In this document: positions 55,616 to 62,041 of the stretch, piece after piece
Position numbering within the stretch: the first letter of the stretch is position 1
Layout of the letters: every line of letters begins with the position of its first letter
Source: Arthrobacter celericrescens
Lineage (GTDB): Bacteria; Actinomycetota; Actinomycetes; Actinomycetales; Micrococcaceae
Direction: 5' to 3'
Length of the DNA stretch: 64,000 bases
Assembly: GCF_003614925.1 (NCBI RefSeq)
Contig: NZ_QYLP01000012.1
Coordinates: 19,504 to 83,503 of the forward strand
Notes under the pieces: generated by a model
Databases searched by the model: none
Seen by the model: only the letters and a program-made list of their open reading frames with translations
Told to the model about the DNA's origin: nothing
Position numbers and translations under genes: made by a program

Positions 55616-56153
55616 GCTGCACCAGCCCACGATGTGTATGCGGTGCCGGCCCGGATCAGCGGCAGATCCGCTAGCACATTCTACGTCCATCGAATGGACT
55701 TCAGAAGGGTGGACGGCAGCCGAAGCAGGGCCGCCGGACCTGCAGAATCCGGAGGGCCCGTCAAGTCACACGGGGCCGGAATTAACGGCACATGAACTCT
55801 TCGAAATAAAGCAGATTTACACGAAACATTTGCATCCACAACCCGCCTATGGCACGCGCGCGATGTATGAATGTAAACGCTTGCGCATATTTGTCTGACA
55901 TCTTGCCCGGACGGCCCAGGGACCCGCGAAACCGGGTTTGATCCTCCCGCCCGGAACGTGCAAGCGTTGAAAACGTTCCGGTGGCGATCCCCGCCGGAAA
56001 CCCCAACGTTGGCGGTCCCCGGGGACGGCCAACGCCACTCGATACGATGGCGTCCTTCGAAGGCGGCATCACCGTCATCGAGGCGCCGGAGTTGAGACCC
56101 CGGGCGGTTCGCCCGTCTTCCACGAAATACAACTCCGCGAGAAGAGCAAAAGC
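55616..56153. other. 538-bp palindrome-rich regulatory region
   Basis: No convincing gene; the frames here have poor composition and no start signals. It contains AACGCTTGC (55876) with its inverted copy GCAAGCGTT (55960), the arms CCGGAACGT/ACGTTCCGG (55951-55981), CCAACGTTGG (56003-56012) and GTCCCCGGGGAC (56015-56026). The AACG..CGTT style fits LacI-type operators. Promoters for levansucrase (+) and for the sigma-like gene (-) must both lie here. Confidence 0.6.
55951..55981 (+). promoter_or_regulatory. LacI-type operator candidate upstream of levansucrase
   Basis: CCGGAACGT and ACGTTCCGG are perfect 9-bp arms with a 13-bp spacer. Inside is GCAAGCGTTGAAA, which repeats in inverted form 85 bp upstream. 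This would suit a sugar-responsive repressor. Confidence 0.5.
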
Positions 56154-57755
56154 ATGAGCACTCACTCAACCCCCGCAAGGCCGCGTCGCCGCATGCGGGC
56201 TGCCGTGTCCCTCACGGCAGCCGCGGGCGTCGCCGCGTCTGTCCTGTTGGCCTCCTCGGCCGCACAGGCAAACCTCCCTGCCGACCCGCCGTCGAGCACC
56301 ATGCCGGCACCCACGCCCGGCTTCCCGTTGCCGACCGAGCACACGCAGAAGGCCTACGACCCTGCCGCCGACTTCACGGCCAAGTGGACCCGCGCCGATG
56401 CCAAGCAGATCATGGCCCAGAGCAACCCCAACGTTGCCCCCGGCCAGAACTCGATGAGCCCGGACGTCACCATGCCGGAAATCCCCGAGGACTTCCCGGC
56501 AATGAACGACGACGTGTGGGTCTGGGACACCTGGTCCCTGACCGATGAGCACGCCAACCAGATCAGCTACAAGGGCTGGGACGTAATCTTCTCCCTCGTG
56601 GCCGACCGCCACGCCGGGTACGGCTTCGACCAGCGCCACTGGAACGCCCGGATCGGCTACTTCTTCCGCAAGACCAACGCGGACCCCGCGAAGGACAAGT
56701 GGAACTACGGCGGACACCTGTTCCTGCCCAACAGCTCCATCGGCAACACCGAATGGTCCGGCTCCACCCGCCTCATGCAGGGCGACCACGTCAACGTGTT
56801 CTACACCGCCACAACCTTCTACGACGTTGCCGAGCGCAACGCCGGCGGCGGCGGCATCGCACCGGACGCCGTGATCGCCAAGGCCCTGGGCAACATCCAC
56901 GCCGACAAGAACGGCGTTACCTTCGACGGTTTCAAGCACACCAAGCTGCTGGAACCGGACGGAAAAATGTACCAGACCAAGGCCCAGAACCCGGGTTTCG
57001 CCTTCCGCGACCCGTACACCTTCGCCGACCCGGCCCACCCGGGCAAGACCTTCATGGTCTTCGAAGGCAACACCGGCGGCAACCGCGGCGAATACGAGTG
57101 CACGGCCGAAGACCTCGGCTACAAGCCGGGCGACCACAACGCCGAAAAGGTCCAGGACGTCCAGAACACCGGCGCCTACTACCAGACCGCCAACGTGGGC
57201 CTGGCTGTGGCCGAGAACAAGGACCTGACCAAGTGGAAGTTCCTGCCCCCGCTTCTCTCCGCCAACTGCGTCAACGACCAGACCGAGCGTCCCCAGATCT
57301 TCATCCAGAACGAAGACGGCAAGAACAAGTACTACCTGTTCACCATCAGCCACCAGTTCACCTACGCGGCGGGCATGCGCGGTCCTGACGGCGTCTACGG
57401 CTTCGTCGGCGACGGCGTCCGCTCCGACTACCAGCCGGTGAACAACTCAGGCCTCGCGCTCGGTTCTCCGACCGACCTGAACCTGCCGGCCAACAACCCG
57501 AGCGGCACCATCTCGGGCCAGCAGAACGGCCGCCAGTTCCAGGCCTACTCGCACTACGTGCAGCCCAACGGCCTCGTGCAGTCGTTCATCGACAACGTCA
57601 ACGGCGTGCGCGGCGGCTCCCTCTCCCCGACCGTGAAGATCAACTTCAAGGGCGGCGTGACCCAGGTTGACCGCAGCTTCGGCCAGGACGGCCTCGGCCC
57701 GTTCGGCTACCTGCCCACCAACGTCCGCGTTGGCGGCGAAGGCCTCTACAAGTAG
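56154..57755 (+). CDS. sacB: levansucrase (glycoside hydrolase family 68), secreted
   Basis: A 533-residue protein. A signal peptide at about 1-40 (RRRMRAAVSLTAAAGVAASVLLASSAAQA) ends at an AQA-N cleavage site. The GH68 catalytic residues fit: Asp125 in VWDTWSL (nucleophile), Asp286 in FRDPYTF (transition-state stabiliser) and Glu378 in QTERPQIF (acid/base). Spacing is close to Bacillus SacB. It converts sucrose to levan or fructo-oligosaccharides outside the cell. The gene opens a two-gene fructan module with the GH32 enzyme and lies behind a palindrome-rich region. Confidence 0.94.
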   Translation: MSTHSTPARPRRRMRAAVSLTAAAGVAASVLLASSAAQANLPADPPSSTMPAPTPGFPLPTEHTQKAYDPAADFTAKWTRADAKQIMAQSNPNVAPGQNSMSPDVTMPEIPEDFPAMNDDVWVWDTWSLTDEHANQISYKGWDVIFSLVADRHAGYGFDQRHWNARIGYFFRKTNADPAKDKWNYGGHLFLPNSSIGNTEWSGSTRLMQGDHVNVFYTATTFYDVAERNAGGGGIAPDAVIAKALGNIHADKNGVTFDGFKHTKLLEPDGKMYQTKAQNPGFAFRDPYTFADPAHPGKTFMVFEGNTGGNRGEYECTAEDLGYKPGDHNAEKVQDVQNTGAYYQTANVGLAVAENKDLTKWKFLPPLLSANCVNDQTERPQIFIQNEDGKNKYYLFTISHQFTYAAGMRGPDGVYGFVGDGVRSDYQPVNNSGLALGSPTDLNLPANNPSGTISGQQNGRQFQAYSHYVQPNGLVQSFIDNVNGVRGGSLSPTVKINFKGGVTQVDRSFGQDGLGPFGYLPTNVRVGGEGLYK

Positions 57756-57770
57756 GCCGCAACAAAAGCC

Positions 57771-57802
57771 GCGGGGCAGGCGCTGCGAACCGTCTGCCCC
57801 GC
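57771..57802 (+). terminator. first hairpin between levansucrase and GH32 genes
   Basis: GCGGGGCAGGCG and CGTCTGCCCCGC pair over 12 positions with one G-T wobble. It lies 15 bp after the levansucrase stop. Confidence 0.6.
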
Positions 57803-57805
57803 ACC

Positions 57806-57838
57806 GCGGGGACCTCCACCACCACCGGAGGTCCCCGC
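57806..57838 (+). terminator. second hairpin between levansucrase and GH32 genes
   Basis: GCGGGGACCTCC and GGAGGTCCCCGC form a perfect 12-bp stem with a 9-base loop, 28 bp before the GH32 ATG. With the first hairpin it could limit or uncouple expression of the second gene. The GGAGG in its 3' arm might also be a sequestered ribosome-binding site. Confidence 0.6.
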
Positions 57839-57865
57839 CCCACTTTCCACCCCCAGGATCCCTCC

Positions 57866-59536
57866 ATGCTTTTCCAGAAACTCCTGCTTTTCCAGAACCC
57901 CCTCAAGACCCTCCGTCCGGCACTCTGCGCGGCAGCCGCCGTCGTCGTCGCCCTGACCGCCGGGTGCACCGCACCCTCGTCAACAGAACCCCCGACGGCG
58001 GACACCCCGCCCGCCGCGTCTGCCGCGGCGCCGTCCCCGGGAGATCCCTGGCGGCCCGCCGTCCACCTGAGCGCGGACCGGAACTGGATCAACGACCCCA
58101 ACGGCCTGGTGTACGAGGACGGCACGTACCACGCCTTCTACCAGCACAATCCACGTGGCAACTCCTGGGGCAACATGTCCTGGGGCCACTCCACGAGCAC
58201 CGACCTCATCCACTGGACCCAGCAGCCGGTGGCCATGGAGGCAAGCGAGGCCGAGGAGATTTTCTCCGGCTCGATCGTGCTCGACAAGGACAACGCGTCC
58301 GGGCTCGGCACGGCGGAGAATCCGCCCATGGTGGCCCTCTATACGAGCGCCTACGGCAAGGGCGGCGCGCGCCCGTCCGGGATCCAGGCCCAGTCGCTGG
58401 CCTACAGCCTGGACCACGGCAAGAGCTGGCAGAAGTACAAGGGCAACCCCGTGCTGGACCTTGCCCCGAGCTCCAAGAACTTCCGCGACCCCAAGCTCAC
58501 CTGGTACGAGCCGGGCAAATACTGGGTGATGACCACGGTGGTGGCAGACGCCCAGGTGGTCAAGCTGTTCAAGTCCACCGACCTGCTGCACTGGGACCAC
58601 CTGAGCGATTTCTCCGGCGTCGGCGCGCAGGGCGGGCTCTGGGAAGTCCCCGAACTGATGCAGATGGATGTCGCCGGAGGCAACGGCCTGAAGAAGTGGG
58701 TCATGCTGCTGAGCATCAACCCGGGTGCCATCGCCGGCGGCTCCGGCATGCAGTACTTCGTGGGCGAGTTCGACGGACGGACGTTCACCGCCGAGAACGC
58801 GGCGGCGCCGAACGCACCATTGAGCGACTCCCAGTGGCTGGATTACGGCGCCGACTTCTACGCCGCGAACTCGATCAGCGGTGCGCCCGGCGGCAAGCCC
58901 GTGCTCCTGGGCTGGATGGGCAACTGGGACTATGCCCAGCACGTGCCCACCACCCCCTGGCGCGGCGCCATGGCCGTCCCGCGTGAGCTGGAACTGGTGA
59001 GTGACGGCGGCCGCTACGCCCTGCGTTCGGGCATCGCCGGCGCGGCCGCCGAGGCCCTCGGCAAGGCGGCGGATAGTGAGGTCCGGCGCAAGGACCTCAC
59101 CATTACGGGGTCAACCGAACCTGGCTATGCATCGCTGGGCGGCGACTTCGCGGCCCGCAGCCAGCTGCTCGACGTCGAGCTCGAACCGGGCACCGCCTCC
59201 GAAGCGGGGCTGGTGCTGCGCGGATCCGCCGACGGCACGCGGGGGCTGCGGATCTCCTACGAGCGTGACACCGGCACCCTGAAGGTGGACCGCTCCGGGG
59301 GCGGCACGGACAACTTCTCCCCGCTGTTCAGCCCTTACCACCAGGCCCCGGTGGCGTTGAAGGACGGCAAGCTCCGCCTGCGCATCCTGCTGGATTCCTC
59401 CTCCGTGGAGGTCTTCACCCCGGACGGCACAGTGGCGATGACGGACACCTTCTTCCCCGCGTGGGACGACACGGAAACCCTGGCCTTCAGCCGCGGCGGC
59501 CACGCAAAGGCGACGGTCGCTTCAACGCACCTCTAA
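57866..59536 (+). CDS. lipoprotein GH32 fructanase (levanase/beta-fructosidase)
   Basis: A 556-residue protein. The signal peptide ends in a lipobox (ALTAGC), so it should be a membrane-anchored lipoprotein. A Pro/Ala/Thr linker leads to the five-bladed GH32 domain: WINDPNG with Asp77 as nucleophile, FRDPK with Asp208, and WEVPEL with Glu260 as acid/base (usually WECP). A C-terminal beta-sandwich follows (VEVFTPDGTVAMTDTFFP). It probably releases fructose from the levan made by the upstream enzyme or from inulin. Endo- versus exo-action cannot be told here. Confidence 0.92.
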   Translation: MLFQKLLLFQNPLKTLRPALCAAAAVVVALTAGCTAPSSTEPPTADTPPAASAAAPSPGDPWRPAVHLSADRNWINDPNGLVYEDGTYHAFYQHNPRGNSWGNMSWGHSTSTDLIHWTQQPVAMEASEAEEIFSGSIVLDKDNASGLGTAENPPMVALYTSAYGKGGARPSGIQAQSLAYSLDHGKSWQKYKGNPVLDLAPSSKNFRDPKLTWYEPGKYWVMTTVVADAQVVKLFKSTDLLHWDHLSDFSGVGAQGGLWEVPELMQMDVAGGNGLKKWVMLLSINPGAIAGGSGMQYFVGEFDGRTFTAENAAAPNAPLSDSQWLDYGADFYAANSISGAPGGKPVLLGWMGNWDYAQHVPTTPWRGAMAVPRELELVSDGGRYALRSGIAGAAAEALGKAADSEVRRKDLTITGSTEPGYASLGGDFAARSQLLDVELEPGTASEAGLVLRGSADGTRGLRISYERDTGTLKVDRSGGGTDNFSPLFSPYHQAPVALKDGKLRLRILLDSSSVEVFTPDGTVAMTDTFFPAWDDTETLAFSRGGHAKATVASTHL

Positions 59537-59539
59537 ACC

Positions 59540-59602
59540 CAACGCGGGGTCAGTTTGCGCCCATGATCACCAGTCTTACGGGCCGGAACTGACCCCGCGT
59601 TG
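59540..59602. repeat. long-armed intergenic inverted repeat (REP-like)
   Basis: A perfect 16-bp arm, CAACGCGGGGTCAGTT, pairs with AACTGACCCCGCGTTG across a 31-bp spacer, and GCCC/GGGC pairs inside. It lies just after the GH32 stop and may serve as terminator, but the long arms look like a dispersed repeat family. Confidence 0.65.
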
Positions 59603-59637
59603 CCAGTTGGGACGGCATTGCAGATAGTTTTGTTCCT

Positions 59638-61413
59638 ATGACTTCGAGCGATGCCGCCCCTGAATCGTCAGAGCAAGCGACCTTGGACCAGCTGATCTCC
59701 GCAGCCCGTGTGTGGGCGCGGCAGGATCCTGATCCGGCCACCGCTGCCGCCCTGGACGAGCTCGCCGACCAGGCTGCCGAAGGTATCCCGGCGGCCCGCC
59801 AGCAGCTCGAAGACAGCTTCAACGGGACCCTGCAGTTCGGCACCGCCGGCCTCCGCGCCGCCCTCGGCCCCGGCCCCAACCGCATGAACCGGGTAGTGGT
59901 GCGGCGGGCGGCGGCGGGCTTCGCGGCCTTCCTGAACGACGCCGTGACTGCTGCGGCCCCGGGCACCCGGCCGCGCGTCGTCGTCGGCTACGACGCCCGC
60001 TACAACTCCGATGTCTTCGCCGCCGAATCGGCCGCCGTCTTCACGGCCGCGGGGATCGAGACCTTCCTGATGCCGTCGGCGCTGCCCACTCCCCTGCTCG
60101 CCTACGCCGTGCGGGCCCTGGATTGCGACGGCGGCGTGATGGTCACAGCGAGCCACAACCCGCCGCAGGACAACGGTTACAAGGTGTACTTGGGCGGGCG
60201 GGCGGTGGAGGAGAGCGGCCGTGGCGCCCAGATCGTGACCCCGTACGATGCCCGGATCGCCGAATGCATCGAGGCGGTGGGCGGGCTCGACACGATCGCC
60301 CTGGCCGGGGACGGCTGGTCCGTGCTGCCGGAGTCGATCTCCGACGACTACCGGGCCGCCGTCGTGGCCCTGGCCGATCCCGCACGCTTCCCGGCCCGGG
60401 ACCTGAAGATCGTCTTGACGCCGATGCACGGCGTGGGCGGGGACACCGCCGTTTCGGTGCTGAAGGCCGCCGGATTCGAAGATGTGACCCTCGTCGAGGA
60501 ACAGGCCCTGCCGGACCCGGACTTCCCCACGGTGAGCTTCCCGAACCCGGAGGAGCCCGGCGCCCTGGACCTCGCCCTGGCCGCGGCCGGCAGGCTGGAT
60601 GCGGACATCGTGCTTGCCAACGACCCCGACGCCGACCGGGCCGCCGTCGCTGCCCGGGATCCCGAGAGCGGGGCGTGGCGGATGCTGCGCGGCGACGAGG
60701 TGGGGGCGCTGCTGGGTGCGCATGTGGTGGCGCGCATGGCGGGGACTGCAGGAGCGGATGACAACTCTGCGCCGGGAGTGTTCGCCAACTCGATAGTGTC
60801 GTCGCGGCTGCTGTCCCGGATCGCCGCGGCCGCGGGTGCCGCACACGAAGAAACCCTCACCGGCTTCAAGTGGATCTCCCGCGTCCCCGGTCTGGTGTAT
60901 GGCTACGAGGAAGCCCTGGGCTACTGCGTGGCTCCCGAGCTGGTGCGGGACAAGGACGGAATCTCGGCGTCCCTGCTGATCGCCGAACTGGCCGCCGCCG
61001 CGAAGGCCGCAGGCCAGACCATCTTCGACACCTTGGACGAGCTCTACCTGCTGCACGGCCTGCACGCCAGCGACCAGCTCAGCATCCGGGTGGCCGACCT
61101 CGGCCTGCTGGACGCCATGATGAACCGCCTGCGCTCGGATCCGCCCGAGGCCTTCGGAGGCTCCGCCGTCGAGCAGTCCGCGGACCTGTCCGAGGGCAGC
61201 CAACAGCTTCCGCCCACGGACGGGCTGCTGTACCTGACCCGGGACCAGAGCCGGGTGATCATCCGCCCCAGCGGCACCGAGCCGAAGCTCAAGTGCTACT
61301 TGGAAGTGATCGTTCCGGTGGAGTCGGCCGCGGAACTGGCCGAGGCCCGTGCCGCAGCACGGGCCTCGCTGGACCGGATCCTCGCGGACGTGCGCGAGGC
61401 CCTCGGTTTGTAG
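59638..61413 (+). CDS. phosphoglucomutase/phosphomannomutase (PmmB-like)
   Basis: A 591-residue alpha-D-phosphohexomutase. Motifs: TASHNPPQDNGYKVYLGG with the phosphoserine position Ser172, the Mg loop NDPDADRAAV, the sugar-specificity loop GYEEALGYC, and the phosphate-binding RPSGTEPKLK. The GYEEALGY loop and length match the large mutases such as mycobacterial PmmB (Rv3308), which accept glucose or mannose phosphates. Together with lpdA and purine nucleoside phosphorylase nearby, it matches the mycobacterial gene neighbourhood. It is convergent with nirD, 21 bp apart. Confidence 0.93.
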   Translation: MTSSDAAPESSEQATLDQLISAARVWARQDPDPATAAALDELADQAAEGIPAARQQLEDSFNGTLQFGTAGLRAALGPGPNRMNRVVVRRAAAGFAAFLNDAVTAAAPGTRPRVVVGYDARYNSDVFAAESAAVFTAAGIETFLMPSALPTPLLAYAVRALDCDGGVMVTASHNPPQDNGYKVYLGGRAVEESGRGAQIVTPYDARIAECIEAVGGLDTIALAGDGWSVLPESISDDYRAAVVALADPARFPARDLKIVLTPMHGVGGDTAVSVLKAAGFEDVTLVEEQALPDPDFPTVSFPNPEEPGALDLALAAAGRLDADIVLANDPDADRAAVAARDPESGAWRMLRGDEVGALLGAHVVARMAGTAGADDNSAPGVFANSIVSSRLLSRIAAAAGAAHEETLTGFKWISRVPGLVYGYEEALGYCVAPELVRDKDGISASLLIAELAAAAKAAGQTIFDTLDELYLLHGLHASDQLSIRVADLGLLDAMMNRLRSDPPEAFGGSAVEQSADLSEGSQQLPPTDGLLYLTRDQSRVIIRPSGTEPKLKCYLEVIVPVESAAELAEARAAARASLDRILADVREALGL

Positions 61414-61425
61414 GGACTTCTGGGG

Positions 61426-61440
61426 CTGTAGGCCCTACAG
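61426..61440. terminator. palindrome between the mutase and nirD
   Basis: CTGTAGG-C-CCTACAG is a perfect 15-base palindrome between the two convergent stops; an alternative TGTAGGG...CCCTACA hairpin starts at the mutase stop. It may terminate both transcripts. Confidence 0.45.
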
Positions 61441-61797
61441 CTCCACTTCGATGAAGCCGTCCACGATGCGGGTGGCGTAGCTCGCCAGCCGGAGTTCGGG
61501 CTTGGTGAAACATTCGCCCGTGCGCAGGTCGTAGACCTCTTTGTGCAGCGGGGAGGCGATGGTGGGGCTGCTGCCACGCGAACCGATGATGCCGCGCGCC
61601 ATGACGTTGGCCAGGGTGGCGGGATCCTGCTGTGCCACGGCGTAGACCTCGCCCGAGGCCAGCCGGAAGAGCGCCAGCTGCAGTCCGTCGATGAAGGCTG
61701 CCTCGCCCCAGGCAGGCTCGAGTTCATCCAGGGCGCAGACTCGGTGCCAGCCTGCCGCCGGGGCGGTACGTGTTTCGCGTTCCAGTGTGACCGTCAT
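61435..61797 (-). CDS. nirD: nitrite reductase small subunit
   Basis: A 120-residue protein. The ATG at 61797 (MTVTLERETR) has AGAGGA upstream; a longer frame begins at 61857 but would overlap the promoter elements. It has the NirD Rieske-like fold (WHRVCALDELEP, LALFRLASGEVYAVAQQDP, ASPLHKEVYDLRTGECF) and lacks the Cys/His cluster ligands, as is normal for NirD. It forms the assimilatory nitrite reductase with NirB. Unlike the usual nirBD order, it is encoded divergently from nirB. Confidence 0.94.
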   Translation of the reverse strand: MTVTLERETRTAPAAGWHRVCALDELEPAWGEAAFIDGLQLALFRLASGEVYAVAQQDPATLANVMARGIIGSRGSSPTIASPLHKEVYDLRTGECFTKPELRLASYATRIVDGFIEVEL

Positions 61798-61841
61798 GTC
61801 TTTTTCCTCTCGCCTTGCCGGGTTGCTGCGGGATATCAAAA

Positions 61842-61895
61842 ACGGTAGGCCGGGCACGTTTCACTGGAAGGCCTGCCGTGTGTCCGGCACGTAAA
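61842..61895 (-). promoter_or_regulatory. nirD promoter with GlnR-like pentamers
   Basis: Read on the minus strand: TTTAC (61895-61891), GACAC (61884-61880), a degenerate unit, then GAAAC (61862-61858), all at 11-bp spacing. TACCGT (61847-61842) follows exactly 10 bp later as a -10 box, giving a leader of about 38 nt before nirD. The arrangement matches narK and nirB. Confidence 0.65.
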
Positions 61896-61913
61896 AGAGT
61901 GCTCACACCGCCC

Positions 61914-61989
61914 GAAATGTAAGCGTGACCCAGAAGTTAAACCCACGAAACAATCGGGAAACTGAGGCGAAACTGGCCGTCCCTAGGCT
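61914..61989 (+). promoter_or_regulatory. nirB promoter with six-unit GlnR-like array
   Basis: Six pentamers at exact 11-bp steps: GAAAT (61914), GTGAC (61925), GTTAA (61936), GAAAC (61947), GAAAC (61958) and GAAAC (61969-61973). TAGGCT (61984-61989) follows 10 bp later as the -10 hexamer. The sequence between the last GAAAC and the -10 (GGCCGTCCC) is nearly the same as at narK. Confidence 0.75.
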
Positions 61990-62041
61990 GGAATGACCAG
62001 CTGCGGAGCACCTATTCCGCAAATTCTGCGAAAGGCCAGCA

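Noticed and set aside
55335..56178. Open frames on both strands between the sigma-like gene and levansucrase
   Set aside because: No ribosome-binding sites, no family features, biased composition, and they overlap palindromes and the promoter region.
61435..61797. nirD considered degenerate because Rieske cluster ligands are missing
   Set aside because: NirD proteins normally keep the Rieske fold without the iron-sulfur ligands, so this is the expected state.
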